Shown here: positions 62,775 through 64,000 of the stretch, piece by piece
How the letters are laid out: every line of letters starts with the position of its first letter
Numbering within the stretch: position 1 is the first letter of the stretch
Notes under the pieces: model-generated
Told to the model about the DNA's origin: nothing
The model's input: only the letters and a program-made list of their open reading frames with translations
Databases searched by the model: none
Origin: Martelella sp. NC20
GTDB taxonomy: Bacteria; Pseudomonadota; Alphaproteobacteria; Rhizobiales; Rhizobiaceae
Direction: 5' to 3'
Assembly: GCF_013459645.1 (NCBI RefSeq)
Contig: NZ_CP054862.1
Location: 124,001-188,000 of the forward strand
DNA: 64,000 nucleotides
Position numbers and translations under genes: made by a program

Positions 62775-63709
62775 GCGAACCTCTCTTGCACGTCACCGGC
62801 CTTTCGAAAAGCTTCAGCGCGGTGCAGGCCGTGCGCAGCGTCGATCTCGCCATTACGCGCGGCAGCACATTCGGCCTCGTGGGCGAATCCGGTTCCGGAA
62901 AATCGACCACCGCCCGGCTGGTGCTCAGGCTGATCGAGCCGACATCGGGTAAAATCCGCTTTCGCGGGCGCGATCTATCGACCCTCGGCGCGAGCGCGTT
63001 GCGCGCCGAGCGACGGCATATGCAGATGATCTTCCAGGACCCGTTCGGCTCGCTCAATCCGCGCATGTCGGTGCGCGAAACGCTGGTCGAGCCGCAGCTT
63101 GTCCACGGCGTCGGCACGCCGGATGAGCGCGTGCGCACCGCCGCCCGCCTGCTTGACGAGGTGAGCCTGCCGCAGGCAGCCCTCGACCGGTTCCCGCATG
63201 AGTTTTCGGGCGGCCAGCGCCAGCGCATCGCGATCGCCCGCGCGCTGGCCACCAATCCCGACCTGATCGTCGCCGACGAGCCGGTCTCGGCCCTCGACGT
63301 CTCGGTTCAGGCGCAGGTGCTGAACCTGATGCGCGACCTTCAGGACCGCCACAATACCACCATGCTGTTCATCTCCCACGACCTCCGGGTGGTGCGGTTC
63401 ATGTGCGATGAAATCGCGGTGATGTATCTCGGCGAGATCGTCGAGCAGGGCCCGAGCGCGCGCATCTACAGCGCGCCGGCCCATCCCTATACGAGGGCGC
63501 TGCTCGATTCCGTGCCCGGAAAGGGGCAGGAGCGGCGCGCGCGGCTTGCCGGCGAGATCCCGAGCGCGCATGCCATTCCCTCCGGCTGCGCGTTTCGCAC
63601 GCGCTGTCCGCTCGCCTTCGAGCGCTGCACCCGTGAAACGCCGGCGATGCGCGATACCGGCGGCGGCCAGCGCGCGGCCTGCCACCTTCTGGAAAGGAGC
63701 GCCGCATGA
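62771..63709 (+). CDS. ABC transporter ATPase, DppF type
   Basis: 312-residue partner ATPase: GESGSGKSTTA, FSGGQRQRIAIARAL, LIVADEPVSALDVS, ISHDLRVV, and the C-terminal GCAFRTRCPLAFERC motif. The start overlaps the DppD stop (ATGA), the stop overlaps the esterase start. Confidence 0.94.
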   Translation: MSEPLLHVTGLSKSFSAVQAVRSVDLAITRGSTFGLVGESGSGKSTTARLVLRLIEPTSGKIRFRGRDLSTLGASALRAERRHMQMIFQDPFGSLNPRMSVRETLVEPQLVHGVGTPDERVRTAARLLDEVSLPQAALDRFPHEFSGGQRQRIAIARALATNPDLIVADEPVSALDVSVQAQVLNLMRDLQDRHNTTMLFISHDLRVVRFMCDEIAVMYLGEIVEQGPSARIYSAPAHPYTRALLDSVPGKGQERRARLAGEIPSAHAIPSGCAFRTRCPLAFERCTRETPAMRDTGGGQRAACHLLERSAA

Positions 63710-64000
63710 GCACCGACAGGGCAATTTCCGCAACCAGCCGACGGGCGACCTATCACGGGCTTTTGGACGGCCGCGTCGCGCGGTTCCTGAATATCCGCTA
63801 TGCAGCGCCGCCGCTCGGACCGTTGCGCTTCCGCCCGCCGCAAGGGATCGAAAACGAGGGCGGTATCGATGCCCGCATGCCCGGCTTCGCCCCGCCGCAA
63901 CAGAGAAATGATCCGCCCGCATGGGCCCCGCGCGGCGCGGGTTTCCAAACCGGCGAGGATTGTCTCAATCTCAATGTCTGGACGCCGGCGATCGACGGCG
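63706..64000 (+). CDS. Type B carboxylesterase (5' part)
   Basis: First 98 codons of an esterase. The N-terminus has GRVARFLNIRYAAPPLGPLRF (in part) and the conserved type B signature EDCLNLNVWTP at residues 85-95. The catalytic Ser-Glu-His lie beyond the window. It overlaps the DppF stop by four bases, so it is in the AtuA/ABC operon and probably hydrolyses an ester taken up by it. Confidence 0.9.
   Translation, partial: MSTDRAISATSRRATYHGLLDGRVARFLNIRYAAPPLGPLRFRPPQGIENEGGIDARMPGFAPPQQRNDPPAWAPRGAGFQTGEDCLNLNVWTPAIDG

Overview
The window looks like part of a large accessory replicon (megaplasmid or chromid) of a Rhizobiales/Rhizobiaceae-type alphaproteobacterium. It is high in GC, has a complete repABC replication and partition operon (51.3-55.1 kb), carries RIME-like rhizobial mosaic repeats, and is dominated by solute-uptake operons (ABC, TRAP and tripartite tricarboxylate, TTT) paired with small catabolic enzymes and GntR, LysR, LacI or RpiR regulators. 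I cannot name the species from sequence alone.

Layout. 1-1.7 kb: end of a carbohydrate ABC importer (permease, MalK/UgpC-type ATPase). 2.1-9.1 kb: remnant of an IS66 transposase, then a minus-strand cassette (2-hydroxyacid dehydrogenase, RraA-like aldolase, TctC, TctB, TctA) with a divergent GntR regulator; its tctB is split by an intact IS630-family element. 9.1-9.5 kb: transposase remnant and RIME-like repeat. 9.5-17.5 kb: two minus-strand modules, TctCBA plus an amidohydrolase and TRAP DctPQM plus an SMP-30 lactonase. 17.6-23.4 kb: a paralogous copy of the dehydrogenase/RraA/TctCBA cassette with a divergent LysR regulator. 24.2-32.9 kb: a divergent pair of sugar ABC operons with two binding proteins, a double-NBD ATPase, a single-NBD ATPase, two permeases, an NAD-dependent epimerase/dehydratase and a LacI regulator. 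32.9-34.6 kb: nested insertion-sequence debris. 34.7-41.9 kb: one operon of RpiR regulator, binding protein, fused permease, ATPase, histidine phosphatase and Na/Pi cotransporter, plausibly for a phosphorylated substrate.

42-51 kb is a plasmid-maintenance and defence-like region: a broken tyrosine recombinase, a RelE-like toxin with an XRE antitoxin, a DUF3883 nuclease-like protein, a DUF1275 membrane protein, a DUF1403 gene next to an ScpB-like gene, an intact tyrosine recombinase divergent from them, a Phd/PIN toxin-antitoxin pair and a Fic protein. Then come repC, a probable counter-transcribed RNA, repB and repA, and upstream of repA two identical 16-bp palindromes that are good candidates for partition sites.

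55.8-64 kb: a GntR regulator faces an AtuA-like (DUF1446) operon across a 34-bp palindrome. The operon runs AtuA-like large and small proteins, a complete peptide/nickel-type ABC importer and the start of a type B carboxylesterase. The recurring theme is substrate-specific import coupled to one to three cytoplasmic enzymes, repeated at least six times, on a replicon kept by repABC and addiction genes and reshaped by several IS families.
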